Positions 26,867-36,359 are shown, numbered from the stretch's first letter. The stretch: DNA of 64,000 bases from Candidatus Obscuribacterales bacterium (GCA_020634035.1 JACKCM010000003.1:496001-560000); one strand, 5' to 3'. A program made the numbers and translations. The notes: generated from the letters alone by a model not told the origin.

Positions 26867-27646
26867 CTAAAACCTGACCGGCAGTCTTTTGCCCAGTTCG
26901 ACAGAGGCGGAATAAAGCCCTGCGTCTTCAGACTCAGTCACTTCGACTTTTATATCATAAGCAAGAACTTCCACCTCTTTCTTAGAAGACTGGAACAAGG
27001 CTTCGGAATAAAGAGGATCTATCTGCCTGGCTGGTTCAAAGCTCTCAGTATCCTGGCGATTGACCAGATAGAACTGAATCGCCCTGATTCCTTCTTCTTT
27101 TGCCAGGACCAGACGCTCCAGGTGCTTGCGGCCCCGCTCGGTTTTCGCATCAGGAAAGAGAGCGGTGCTGCCTTCCTTCAGAGTAGTCGACTTGATCTCG
27201 ACAAAACAATCACCGGCTTCGGCCTTTCGAATCGGACCACCAACCGACTTTTTCTTATTTCCTTCCAGGTCGAGCTTTCTATTGGTGAGCAGTAGATCGA
27301 ATCGACCTTCTCCATAGGGCGGCTCACTCAATACAGTTCCATAGTCATCGAGCTCTTTTATCAAGCCCTCTTGCACTATAGCTTTGACAAATTTATTGGC
27401 GAAGCCGGTATCGACTATGACCGGTGAGCTATCTAGATCGATGAGGCTCCAGGTATAACGTAGCTTGCGTTTTGGATTGCGAGAATCCTTCAAATAGACG
27501 CGCTCGCCTTCTTCCAGACAGCCTTTCATACTGCCCGGATTGGGACAATGCACAGTAATCTCCTGCCCGTCGTCCAGCACCACATCGGCTAAAAAGCGCT
27601 TGTATCTTTTCTTCAGCCTGGCTGCCACCAGATCATCTATTCTCAT
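26867..27646 (-). CDS. sfsA: SfsA family protein (sugar fermentation stimulation homologue)
   Basis: A 259-residue SfsA family protein with an OB-like N-terminal fold (HCPNPGSMKGCLEEGERVYL) and a nuclease-like domain (EPPYGEGRFDLLL, CFVEIKSTTL, FPDAKTERGRKHLERL). The EIKS and D-x-R-x-D-type residues fit a PD-(D/E)XK fold. In E. coli it was described as affecting maltose fermentation; its true role is unsettled. I chose ATG 27646; the GTG at 27703 would overlap the STAS gene by 38 bases. An insert near 155-165 is longer than usual. Confidence 0.9.
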   Translation of the reverse strand: MRIDDLVAARLKKRYKRFLADVVLDDGQEITVHCPNPGSMKGCLEEGERVYLKDSRNPKRKLRYTWSLIDLDSSPVIVDTGFANKFVKAIVQEGLIKELDDYGTVLSEPPYGEGRFDLLLTNRKLDLEGNKKKSVGGPIRKAEAGDCFVEIKSTTLKEGSTALFPDAKTERGRKHLERLVLAKEEGIRAIQFYLVNRQDTESFEPARQIDPLYSEALFQSSKKEVEVLAYDIKVEVTESEDAGLYSASVELGKRLPVRF

Positions 27647-27665
27647 AGCGCAATTTAAAAGCAGA

Positions 27666-27977
27666 TCAGCAAACCGGTCCGATCGCAGTGGATGGAGCGC
27701 CACAGGCTTTTAAAATACAGTCTATGTGCGAGATCTTGAAGACCTTATATATTGCCGGAGGAATGTTCTCGAAACGAACTTTCACCCCTTTCGACTCGGC
27801 TCGAATGGCAAGCTCCTCCAGCCACTCGATACCATCGACTGACATAAAAGTGCAAGCGGAGAAATCGAGAACGATGTCCGATTCTGAGGTTGCCACCAAC
27901 CTGTCGACATCGTCTTTGCCCTTGTCCAGGGATCCAAGAATTCGAACCGGTTCGGTTTTGCCTTTAGCCTTGGCCAC
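27666..27977 (-). CDS. STAS-domain protein (anti-anti-sigma factor-like)
   Basis: A 103-residue single STAS domain. The strand-helix pattern DIVLDFSACTFMSVDGIEWLEEL has Ser at the position phosphorylated in SpoIIAA/RsbV proteins (the D-x-S context is replaced by SVDG, so the exact phosphosite is uncertain). The start is GTG 27977 with AGAGGA about eight bases ahead; the longer ATG frame adds an unrelated tail. It sits between adhE and sfsA on the same strand. It could regulate a SigB-type factor such as the one at 14634, but this is inference. Confidence 0.82.
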   Translation of the reverse strand: MAKAKGKTEPVRILGSLDKGKDDVDRLVATSESDIVLDFSACTFMSVDGIEWLEELAIRAESKGVKVRFENIPPAIYKVFKISHIDCILKACGAPSTAIGPVC

Positions 27978-28005
27978 TTCTCTGTCCTCTCTAAAACAAA
28001 ATACT

Positions 28006-30627
28006 CTAGATCTCGCGGGGCGGATAAGACTCGATGAACAATTGAGTAAACTCATCCATCATGGCGTACCGGGGATTGGTCTTGATACTCATATCCTCGA
28101 CAGTGCCTGCCACCATCATAGGTACCGCCCGTTTATACTCTTCTAAGTCAACCCCGAGTTCGGATACCGACATCGGCTGACCGGTAGATCTGGCCAGATC
28201 GGCTATCGCTTTTAGAAGGGCATCGACAGCAGCTTTAACTGATTCAGGATCATCCTTCTTAGAATCGGTGCTATCAATCAAACCGAGGAAGCGGGCGGCT
28301 CTGGCATACTTCTTGTCGGCGATCCATACAGGATAATTAGAGACCGCAACAAACTTAGAAGGGATGCGGGCGTTATAAGCGATGGTGGAGAGCAGGAACA
28401 CACTGTTCGCTCTGCCATGGGGAATATCGAACCTGGCGCCCAGGGCATGGGCCAGAGCGTGGTTGACACCGACCGAAGCGTTACCGATAGCCATACCGGC
28501 AAGACAGGCGGCATTATGAAGCTTATGGCGCCAGACCACATTTTCAGGATCTTTCAAGACTTCGGGAAGCGCTTCGAAGATAAGACGCATCGACTCTAGT
28601 GCCAGACCGTCGGTGTAATCATTGGCAAAGGTCGATACCAGCGATTCGATCGCATGGGTCAGGGCATCAAAGGCAGTATCACGGGTAATCTCCACCGGCA
28701 GAGTCTTGGTGAGATTGGCATCGATAATAGCCACCTCAGGCAACATGGATTCGTCCACCAGAGAAAGCTTGCGATGGCGCTTGCTGTCTTTGACCACAGC
28801 AAAAGGAGTGACTTCAGAACCGGTCCCGGAAGTGGTGGGAATCGCCACCAGCTTAGTTTTCATATGCTTCGGAAATTCGATCATCCGATCTTGAAAGTCG
28901 AAGAAGTTCAAAGAGAGCTCTTTCAAATCAGCATCAGGATAATCGTAAAGCAGACGGATTATCTTGGCGGCATCCAGCACCGAACCGCCGCCCAGGGCGA
29001 TAATGGTATCGGCTCCTTTAGCATTTATGGCAGCCACCGCTTTTTCTATTGCTTCGAAATCGGGCTCGGCACCTATGCCGTTATAGATGCTGACTCTGCA
29101 GTCCGCTGGAATGCGATCCAGTACCATCTCCAGATGTCCGCGTTTTTCGGCGGAGGTGGTGGTCAGAACAAACGCAGATTTCATCTCGATTCCTTTAAGG
29201 TGGTCGAGACTGCCGGGATTGACATAGATGTTCTTGGTGGTCTGGAAAGAATAGGTGAAATTCTTGCGGCGAGGAACCCGTTTGTAATTCATCAGGTTCT
29301 TGATACCGACATTATCCGAGGTTATATTTCCGCCGCCGGTGCCGCAGCCGAAACTGAGAGTGGTGTTGAGGTTGTTGTAGACACCGCCGAGACCACCTAT
29401 TGATGTGGGGCTGTTGACCAGAATACGACCGGCATTTATGGCTTCGGCAAAACGCTCTGCCACATCGTCATCTTCACTGAAAACACCTGCTGTATGCCCG
29501 GTACCACCGGCATAATTTATATCGAGGGCGCGATTTATACCTTCGTTTACCGAATCGACAATCACATAGCCCAAAACCGGCATCAGCTTCTCTACGGCAA
29601 GCTTGTGATGCCTGATATCACCTTTCATGGGACAGAGAATGATCTTGGTCTTCTCCGGAACATCGAGACCGGCTTCTTCAGCCACTTTGTTAGCCGGTTG
29701 TCCGACCAATCGGTAATTCATACCACCGGTTCTGGGGTCGATGACCACAGATGTCACTTTCTCTACTTCTTCATCGGAACAGATATAGCAGCCAAGACGC
29801 TTGAATTCGCTCAAAAGAGGCTCGGCTACTTCTCGGTCGATCACCAGGGACTGTTCACTGGGACATTCGGTGCCATTGTCGAAAGTCTTAGAAATGATGA
29901 TATCCATGGCCGTTGATGAGACCTTGGCACTTTTATGGACATAGACCGGGGTATTGCCCGAGCCTACGCCCAGAGCAGGCTTACCTGAGCTGTACGCCGC
30001 TTTGACCATCTGGGTTCCACCGGTGGCGAAAATCAGATCCACTTCGGGATGGACCATCATACGCTCGGTCTCTTTACGCAACCGGGGCGACTTCTCGACC
30101 CAGCTGATGAAGCCCTTGGGAGCTCCGGCCGCAAGAGCGGCCTCATAAACTATTTTTGCCGCCATATTGCTGGAATTAGCGGCCATCAAATGGGGAGAGA
30201 AGATTACCGAGTTTCTGGTCTTGGCGCAGGCGATACTCTTGAATATAACCGTAGACGTAGGATTGGTGACCGGCGCCAGAGCGAGGATGACCCCCATGGG
30301 CTCGGCGATTTCAACCATATTGGCTTCGGGAATCTCATTGATGATGCCGACGGTCTTTTTATGTTTGATCTGGTTGTAGAAAAACTCCGAAGCCACGTAG
30401 TTTTTGAGGATCTTGTCCTCGGTTACGCCCATTCGGGTCTCTTCGTGGGCAAGCAAAGCGAGCATGGCAGCATTTTCGATGGCTGCCACTGTCATGGCTT
30501 TGACTATCTTGTCCACCTCTTCCTGGCTGTACTGAGTGAAAACAGCCGCAGCCAACCGGGCTTGCCGAACAAGATTGTTGGCACGCTCATCCACCGCGGA
30601 ATCATTACTCTTGACCGAGACAACCAT
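28006..30627 (-). CDS. adhE: Bifunctional acetaldehyde-CoA/alcohol dehydrogenase
   Basis: An 873-residue two-domain enzyme that turns acetyl-CoA into acetaldehyde and then ethanol, regenerating NAD. The aldehyde dehydrogenase domain (about 1-440) has the catalytic Cys in FDNGTECPSEQS and the GGTGHTAGVFS motif. The iron-dependent alcohol dehydrogenase domain (about 455-873) has the NAD loop ALGGGSVLD, PTTSGTGSEVTPF and the iron ligands in VNHALAHALGARFDIPHGRAN. The length is typical. It indicates fermentative ability. It is the first gene of a run with the STAS and sfsA genes. Confidence 0.96.
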   Translation of the reverse strand: MVVSVKSNDSAVDERANNLVRQARLAAAVFTQYSQEEVDKIVKAMTVAAIENAAMLALLAHEETRMGVTEDKILKNYVASEFFYNQIKHKKTVGIINEIPEANMVEIAEPMGVILALAPVTNPTSTVIFKSIACAKTRNSVIFSPHLMAANSSNMAAKIVYEAALAAGAPKGFISWVEKSPRLRKETERMMVHPEVDLIFATGGTQMVKAAYSSGKPALGVGSGNTPVYVHKSAKVSSTAMDIIISKTFDNGTECPSEQSLVIDREVAEPLLSEFKRLGCYICSDEEVEKVTSVVIDPRTGGMNYRLVGQPANKVAEEAGLDVPEKTKIILCPMKGDIRHHKLAVEKLMPVLGYVIVDSVNEGINRALDINYAGGTGHTAGVFSEDDDVAERFAEAINAGRILVNSPTSIGGLGGVYNNLNTTLSFGCGTGGGNITSDNVGIKNLMNYKRVPRRKNFTYSFQTTKNIYVNPGSLDHLKGIEMKSAFVLTTTSAEKRGHLEMVLDRIPADCRVSIYNGIGAEPDFEAIEKAVAAINAKGADTIIALGGGSVLDAAKIIRLLYDYPDADLKELSLNFFDFQDRMIEFPKHMKTKLVAIPTTSGTGSEVTPFAVVKDSKRHRKLSLVDESMLPEVAIIDANLTKTLPVEITRDTAFDALTHAIESLVSTFANDYTDGLALESMRLIFEALPEVLKDPENVVWRHKLHNAACLAGMAIGNASVGVNHALAHALGARFDIPHGRANSVFLLSTIAYNARIPSKFVAVSNYPVWIADKKYARAARFLGLIDSTDSKKDDPESVKAAVDALLKAIADLARSTGQPMSVSELGVDLEEYKRAVPMMVAGTVEDMSIKTNPRYAMMDEFTQLFIESYPPREI

Positions 30628-31023
30628 TTACTGTTTTCGACCTCTCAAGACTATTAAACCAGGTTCATCTGTGGGGAGGGAGAGAATCGACCTGGATTTC
30701 GACATGCTTGCGCCCGGATAAGTGTAAAACATATACAGGACTTAAAATTAAATTTGAAGACTTATTATAGATAAGCTTTTACAAACATTCGAAGGGCTAA
30801 ACGGCACACTGCGCTTGAACTTGCCCAAGATTTAATCGGAAAGGAATACTTCTACCAGGCAAAACCCTCGCCCAGCAGGGGATTCAAAGAAACGCCCTGA
30901 AACTGCCCGGCTCAAATATAAGATAAATATCCAGACCATGAAGCAGAAGAACGTTGACTAGAGTAAAGAAACACGTACTTTCCCCCTTGGATATGTCAAG
31001 CAGAACGTCTAAAATCTCCGATT
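30628..31023. other. Divergent promoter region between adhE and a TPR gene
   Basis: There is no gene in 396 bases. A TATAAT on the minus strand (30769-30764) is a good -10 candidate for adhE, with only a weak TTCGAA-type -35. AT-rich stretches near 30920 (ATATAAGATAAATAT) may serve the plus-strand gene. No repeat or terminator is seen. Confidence 0.4.
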
Positions 31024-33900
31024 ATGATGGATGCAGATGATTCCAGAGAGCTTTCCGCCCGTAAACAAAGAGGTTGTCTCCTCGGTATCTTACTGGCGAT
31101 GTCTTTTGGCGTGGTCCTACCGGAAGCGACCCGAGCAGCCGATTTCAAATACGCCAAAAAGGTCATAGTCCCTCCCACTCGCATCCCAAGAAGATACGAC
31201 TATGATTCGATGGGTGGTCGACTTTCCAACCCGGGCTACGGCACGACCCAGGACAGTTATTACCAGGGCGGCACTTATGAAATTCCGGATCTGAGCACAT
31301 CGGGAAGCCCTTCGGTAAAAGGTGGGAAATATGAACTGGTTCCCCCACCTCCACCGGTAGCTCCCAGCCTGTTGCCGGCGTCCATGGCCCGCGAAGTGCC
31401 GGCGCCGCCGACAGCCAGCAGGTCCCGTGCCACCTCGATTTCGAATCAGGGCAGACGAATCAGCCCCCATGAAGATCGTTTCGGCAGCAGCAGCCAGGCA
31501 TCCGGACAGCTGATAGCGAAAGCGGAACATCTGGCCTCCCAGGGTCATTTGAAAGATGCCCAGGAAACTCTTCTCAAACAGCAAGATGCTTTCAAAAAGG
31601 ATCCGGCTTTTCAAAAGGCCGTGGAGAAAGTCTCCCTGGAAAGAGCCAAGTATTATCTGCGCCGAGACAATTATCGCGAGGCAGCCCAGCAGGCAAGAAT
31701 CGCCCTGGGATTCGAACCTACGTCAACCAGCGCTCCGCCGCTTCTGAACCAGGCCCTGAGGCACCAGGGAATCGATCCTCTAAATAGCGAAAGCCGTCTT
31801 GCCGAAGCAAGAAAACTTTTCACCCAGGGAGACTACAATCAAGCTTCTGTCGAATATCTCCAATCTATAAAACTGAAACCCAGTGCTGAAGCAGAAATCG
31901 GACTGGGCAATATCGCATTTCGCGAAGGGAAGCTGAAGACGGCTAAATCCCGCTATCAAAAGGCTCTCGACCTGGCACCCAATTCTGCAGTGGCCATGCG
32001 TCAACTGGGAATCACTCGCTATAAATTGACCGATGTGGTTGGTGCCAATGCCGACCTGACCAGAGCCCTGGTGCAGGATCCGACAGACAAACTGGCCGCT
32101 CAGCATTTAATCGAACTCTGGCAAAGACAGGTATCGGCCAGGCCCAACGACGCCAACTCTCATCTGGGTCTGGCCAGGGCATATCAACTGGCCGGAGATT
32201 TGAAATCAGCCCAGAACGAATACCGGACCGTGGTAAAAATCGATCCGAATCATCCCAATCTACCTGCTGCCCGGCAAAGCTTCAAACTTGCTCTAGCGCG
32301 GGAACAAGCCCAGAAAGCCTACGAAGCTGGAATGAATCTCGATTCTCATGGCGCGGTCCGAGAAGCCTTTGACAAAGCCAGCGAAGCGGTGCGATTGAGC
32401 CCCGGAGACAGTAGATATCAGATTTTTCAAGCCCAGATGCTGGAGAAACTGGGAGATCCCCAGGGAGCCCGCGCTGCTTATCTGCAAATCTTGAGCGGTG
32501 ATCCATCAAACACCGTAGCAGCATCTCGAGTTCAAGCTCTTAACGCGATATCCTCTCCGACAGCAGGCACCACCGGCAACACCGCTCTTGCTGCCAATAA
32601 CGCACAACCACTGGGTATTCCTCAGTATCGCGGAGAAGGACCGGCACTACCGTATTTGCCCAGTCCTTACAACAGAACCGGAGCCGCTGGCGCTCAGATT
32701 CCCACAGCCGATCCGGTACAGAACATGACCGGATTTCTGGGATCTTTGCGAAACCTGATGCTCTCCCAGAAAAAGATGTTGAAAGCCGACGAAGAAGATA
32801 TGATGGTAAAGCTCGGTCTCTCGAAACCATCTTCGAGCACTGCCGGCGATGCCTCATCGTCGATAGCGGGCTTGCCGAAACTGGCCGATGTAGACACTAC
32901 GGCTCCGTCTCTTAATCCGGATAGCCTTATAAAGTCTGAGGACGTCAAAAAACTGCTTTCCGGAATAAATAGCACACCGGCTACTGCAAGCACCGGCGGA
33001 CTGGTAGAGGAAAAAGCGACTGCCCAGAGCCTGGCCAGCGTCAGCGGAGACAGCCTTTCGACCTTAGCGGCCAATGCAGCAAACGCTGCCCAGGCTCTCA
33101 AGAACAATTCCAATATCGACTTCACCAAGATCAAAAACATCGCTGTCCAGGCAGCTCCTAATCTGATTCGGACAAAGAGCGAAAATGAATTTCCGCCACT
33201 GGCTCCGCCGATAGTGCGAAACCCTGCCGTCAATTCGATTGCAACGGCGCCGGCACCGGCACCAGTGCCGACACCGCTGCCTACGACCAGCACGGCTACT
33301 AATACGGACCAGGATCTGGTAAGCAAGAACAAGAGACTAGAAGATGAATTGGCCCGAACCAGACAGGAGCTGGAACAGCTCAAGTCCGGTGGTCAGTCCG
33401 ATGCGGCTCCAAGCGGAGACGAAAATGAAGACATCGAAGAGGTGGTCGAAGCCGAAATCGAAGATCCGACAAAGAAAGTGGATCCGATTGCAGAAGCTGC
33501 AGATAATTTGCGCGGTGCCATTCCTCAGAGCCCTCAGACTGCAAGCGCTACAGTCCCTGAGAACGTTCATCTGGAGCTGCTCGGCGTCCAGGCGGCCAAG
33601 AAAGACATAAGATTGAAAGTACGCTTGAGAAACGATCAAACATCGGACCTGGTTATACCAGGCTCGAAAAAAGCGATTATCAGAATCGCCGGGTCAGAAG
33701 ACAAAATGGTTCCGATCAAGTTTCCACGCAAAAAGCTGGCAGCCCATTCAACCATGGAAGGCTTTATAAAGATACCAGGTCAAAGGCTGAGCCCCGCCGC
33801 CGATGTCTTTATCCCGGAGCTTGCCGGCTCTGGAGAATCGAGAGCCCATGTGCATCTGACCGTGCCGATTTCATCTTTGAAAACTGCATCAACTCAATAA
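31024..33900 (+). CDS. Large exported TPR protein
   Basis: A 958-residue protein with a signal-peptide-like N-terminus (GCLLGILLAMSFGVVLP then TRAADF). A Pro/Ser/Tyr-rich segment runs to about residue 155. Tetratricopeptide repeats cover about 160-500. Low-complexity Ala/Ser/Pro-rich regions with short helices follow to about 770, including a coiled coil (NKRLEDELARTRQELEQL). The C-terminal part (about 850-958) looks like a beta-sandwich domain. It is probably a periplasmic or surface scaffold. The exact family is not recognised. No clear ribosome site precedes the ATG pair at 31024. Confidence 0.82.
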   Translation: MMDADDSRELSARKQRGCLLGILLAMSFGVVLPEATRAADFKYAKKVIVPPTRIPRRYDYDSMGGRLSNPGYGTTQDSYYQGGTYEIPDLSTSGSPSVKGGKYELVPPPPPVAPSLLPASMAREVPAPPTASRSRATSISNQGRRISPHEDRFGSSSQASGQLIAKAEHLASQGHLKDAQETLLKQQDAFKKDPAFQKAVEKVSLERAKYYLRRDNYREAAQQARIALGFEPTSTSAPPLLNQALRHQGIDPLNSESRLAEARKLFTQGDYNQASVEYLQSIKLKPSAEAEIGLGNIAFREGKLKTAKSRYQKALDLAPNSAVAMRQLGITRYKLTDVVGANADLTRALVQDPTDKLAAQHLIELWQRQVSARPNDANSHLGLARAYQLAGDLKSAQNEYRTVVKIDPNHPNLPAARQSFKLALAREQAQKAYEAGMNLDSHGAVREAFDKASEAVRLSPGDSRYQIFQAQMLEKLGDPQGARAAYLQILSGDPSNTVAASRVQALNAISSPTAGTTGNTALAANNAQPLGIPQYRGEGPALPYLPSPYNRTGAAGAQIPTADPVQNMTGFLGSLRNLMLSQKKMLKADEEDMMVKLGLSKPSSSTAGDASSSIAGLPKLADVDTTAPSLNPDSLIKSEDVKKLLSGINSTPATASTGGLVEEKATAQSLASVSGDSLSTLAANAANAAQALKNNSNIDFTKIKNIAVQAAPNLIRTKSENEFPPLAPPIVRNPAVNSIATAPAPAPVPTPLPTTSTATNTDQDLVSKNKRLEDELARTRQELEQLKSGGQSDAAPSGDENEDIEEVVEAEIEDPTKKVDPIAEAADNLRGAIPQSPQTASATVPENVHLELLGVQAAKKDIRLKVRLRNDQTSDLVIPGSKKAIIRIAGSEDKMVPIKFPRKKLAAHSTMEGFIKIPGQRLSPAADVFIPELAGSGESRAHVHLTVPISSLKTASTQ

Positions 33901-33912
33901 CCGCCCTGTCTG

Positions 33913-35712
33913 TTAATCAGTTTCCTGACGAACCAGCCAGCCAAGACGTGCCCAGGTTGCAAAATCCGCTCGGACAATGGCCGCCAATCTGTCCGGCTCG
34001 CCGGCCAGATCAGGAAAAGCTTCAAGCAGCGAAGCCACCGCCTCGGCAATACCCATCCCGGATCTGATATTTTGCAGCAAGACGAAAGAATGGGGCTCAA
34101 GTCGCTTAAAAAATATGCGGTTCTGAAACCGATGCACCACTAAATGATTCTGCTCTCTTTCTGGAAGTTTCTGTTTAATTTCGAGTTCTGAATCTGAAGC
34201 AAGATCATCTCCTCTGCCGGCTTCCTTGACCGATGCTTCATTTATCCTCAATGCAATGCTGAAATCATCGAGAGCATAGCTCAATGAAAGCGGCACTAAA
34301 TATGGTTGTGTTCTAAAACTTACAGAAGCCAGATCCAGGCCCTCCAGCAGGCTCATATCTTCGAGGGTCAGGGGCGGAAGCCCCTCCATATCAAAGATAT
34401 TGACCTGGGCATACTCGAAACGGGCCAGATCAAACACCAGGTCTTCAAAAGGCGATACCAGATCGCCACGGCTCTCGACAAAGTCGGCCAGATATCGCCC
34501 TAGCTCCTTCAGAAGATGAGAGTCAGAAGAATAAGCGGCGATGTAACTCCTCGCCAGCCGTTCAAAGCGCTTTCTACCCAGAACATGGAGAATCCCGGGG
34601 AAATCTTCTTTGAAACAATCTAATAAACGATACCAGTATTGCCGGCAATAAATCCCAAGTCGATCGGCCGGATCCAGACGGCTGTTACCCTGGATAAACT
34701 GCTCTGCTTTCTGGTAAGCCAGGGATTGCTCTTGCAATTCGTAAAACGGATCGAGCTCTTGTTTCAAGGCAGAAACGACAAAACTCTGGGTCTCTTCCAG
34801 ACGACCAGCATTCTCTACGGATGAGTCGGCGGCACCGGATGTAGCACTATCTTCGGAACTGTGCGAATCCCCAAAAGTGCCATCAATGATCTTACCGGCC
34901 TTAAGAGCCTCCTTGTGCATCTCTTCGAAAGAAGGGATATTGTTGTCCCATTCAAGCAGCGTATTGACCGGTCCGATTTTTGAGATCACAAAACTGTAAA
35001 GCTCCCAGACCCGGTCAGGCACGGGATGATCATGGGTATCGAGCAGATAGTCGCCTTTATCAGATGGGCCGGCAATATGAATTTGCCCGACTCTCTCGAG
35101 GGGAATCTCGCTGACATAACGAAGCGGATCAAATCCATGATTGAAAGCCGAGACATGAACATTATTGAGATCCAATAAGAGTCCGCAGTCAGCCTGCTCA
35201 GCCACTTCGCTCAGAAATTGCCATTCGGTCATGACACTGTCGACATACTCGACATAACTGCTCACGTTCTCGATGCAGAAGGGCAGCTCGAAATAATCTT
35301 GTAGATATTTGATTCGGTTTGCGGTGTTTTTTATTGCTTCTTTCGTATAAGGAAGAGGAAGCAGGTCATGGCTATAGATGCCGTTTTTAGAACCCCAGCA
35401 AAGGTGATCTGAGATATAAGGGGTTCCGGTCAGCTTTGTAAGTCGCTTCAAACCAGCAAGATGTTCTTGATCAAAAGCCTCGGTATTACCCGGACAGAGC
35501 GAGACTCCATGCTGGATCACAGGATAGGTTTCGAGGACCGACTCCAGCACCTCCCGCGGGCGTCCACCCAGACCGGTGAAATTCTCAGAAATAATCTCGA
35601 ACCAATCGACCGGGGGACCTTCCCCCAGTATGGTCTGGTAATGCGGGATGCGGAGTCCAAGACCTATTCCCAGATATTTACCGCCGCTGAACTTGTTGAT
35701 TTTGGCAATCAT
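33913..35712 (-). CDS. MNIO (DUF692)-DUF2063 fusion, peptide-modifying enzyme of bufferin/HvfBC type
   Basis: A 599-residue fusion. Residues 1-280 are a DUF692 TIM barrel, the multinuclear non-haem iron oxidative enzyme family (MbnB, HvfB, BufB). Its metal-site residues are in place: E39/E43, H68, H103, E148-N149, D181, N183-N184, H186, H212, D225-T-H-D-H229 and E254. An acidic Ser-rich linker follows (about 280-305). Residues about 305-595 match DUF2063 (HvfC/BufC), the partner that recognises the precursor peptide; the two are usually separate genes. The small precursor-like gene lies 71 bases upstream on the same strand. Enzymes of this type modify cysteines in metal-related ribosomal peptides. 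The ATG has no visible ribosome site. Confidence 0.9.
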   Translation of the reverse strand: MIAKINKFSGGKYLGIGLGLRIPHYQTILGEGPPVDWFEIISENFTGLGGRPREVLESVLETYPVIQHGVSLCPGNTEAFDQEHLAGLKRLTKLTGTPYISDHLCWGSKNGIYSHDLLPLPYTKEAIKNTANRIKYLQDYFELPFCIENVSSYVEYVDSVMTEWQFLSEVAEQADCGLLLDLNNVHVSAFNHGFDPLRYVSEIPLERVGQIHIAGPSDKGDYLLDTHDHPVPDRVWELYSFVISKIGPVNTLLEWDNNIPSFEEMHKEALKAGKIIDGTFGDSHSSEDSATSGAADSSVENAGRLEETQSFVVSALKQELDPFYELQEQSLAYQKAEQFIQGNSRLDPADRLGIYCRQYWYRLLDCFKEDFPGILHVLGRKRFERLARSYIAAYSSDSHLLKELGRYLADFVESRGDLVSPFEDLVFDLARFEYAQVNIFDMEGLPPLTLEDMSLLEGLDLASVSFRTQPYLVPLSLSYALDDFSIALRINEASVKEAGRGDDLASDSELEIKQKLPEREQNHLVVHRFQNRIFFKRLEPHSFVLLQNIRSGMGIAEAVASLLEAFPDLAGEPDRLAAIVRADFATWARLGWLVRQETD

Positions 35713-35723
35713 ACTTAAATAGA

Positions 35724-35747
35724 GAAGGCCGGCGAATACCGGCCTTC
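35724..35747 (-). terminator. 9-bp perfect hairpin between precursor and enzyme genes
   Basis: The arms 35724-35732 and 35739-35747 pair perfectly with a 6-nt loop. On the minus strand no T-run follows, so it is more likely an attenuating or mRNA-stabilising hairpin that keeps precursor expression above enzyme expression than a full terminator. Confidence 0.5.
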
Positions 35748-35783
35748 AACTGTTGTTTTTTTGAATGCTTACGCAATCAGGAT

Positions 35784-36119
35784 TTAGCCGCAACCATCCT
35801 TGCCTTTGCAAGACTCTTTAGCAGCGCCTTCGGTGGCAGCACCACCATCGGCAGCTTTGCCAGCTTCGCCTTCGGCAGCTTTGCCAGCTTCGCCTTCAGC
35901 GGCTTTGCCGGCTTCGCCTTCGGCAGCTTCGGTGGCTTCCGGCTTAGTTTCGGTGCTGGTGGCTTCCGGTGCAGCTTCCTGGCTCTCCGTGGTGGTAGGA
36001 GCCGTTTCGGTGGTTGCTTTATCGGCTCCACCACCGGCGCATCCAGCCAGTAATCCGGCCAGGGCGGCAGCGGTGATTGTAGCTACAGCTTTCTTGGATT
36101 TCGAGGTTTTAGGTTCCAT
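35784..36119 (-). CDS. Putative lipoprotein-like RiPP precursor (HvfA/bufferin-like) with two-Cys tail
   Basis: A 111-residue secreted peptide. The N-terminus has Lys residues, a hydrophobic segment (about 11-26) and a lipobox LLAGC with C27. A disordered Thr/Glu/Ala/Pro region follows, then three near-identical 8-residue units EGEAGKAA (about 67-90, encoded by 24-bp tandem repeats). The tail ends SCKGKDGCG with C104 and C110. Cys-Gly tails of this kind are seen in HvfA/bufferin precursors, whose Cys are modified by MNIO enzymes. The MNIO-DUF2063 gene follows directly. The start ATG 36119 has GGGAGG seven bases ahead. The tail has only two Cys, fewer than typical EGKCG-repeat precursors. Confidence 0.75.
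   Translation of the reverse strand: MEPKTSKSKKAVATITAAALAGLLAGCAGGGADKATTETAPTTTESQEAAPEATSTETKPEATEAAEGEAGKAAEGEAGKAAEGEAGKAADGGAATEGAAKESCKGKDGCG
35854..35925 (-). repeat. Three 24-bp tandem repeats inside the precursor gene
   Basis: The units encode EGEAGKAA in frame and differ by only a few bases, which suggests recent copy-number change. Boundaries are approximate. Confidence 0.7.
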
Positions 36120-36330
36120 CTGGAAGCCTCCCTTCAATAAGGACTGATCTTCGTCTCTCTTTCAAGATACGAATGACATGATATCTTACCGAGAAAACTA
36201 TTCAAGCCCCCGAAATGGTCAGGCCTTTGCCTCGGGTCGAAGAGGTGCCCAAAATGCACTCTCACGCCCGGAATCGTCCGGATAAGTGATCGAAACACGA
36301 ATTTACACTTCAAAAAAATAAGAGGGCAAA

Positions 36331-36359
36331 AACCGGGCAGAACCACCGCAAACCGGGCA
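36331..36359 (+). promoter_or_regulatory. Direct repeats upstream of the two-component operon
   Basis: AACCGGGCA occurs at 36331-36339 and 36351-36359, exactly 20 bases apart, two helical turns, and 31 bases before the response regulator start. It is a candidate operator, possibly for the regulator itself. Confidence 0.4.

Noticed and set aside
28278..30657. Several long plus-strand open frames opposite adhE
   Set aside because: They lie antisense to a clear, full-length adhE and show no family features; they result from its codon bias.
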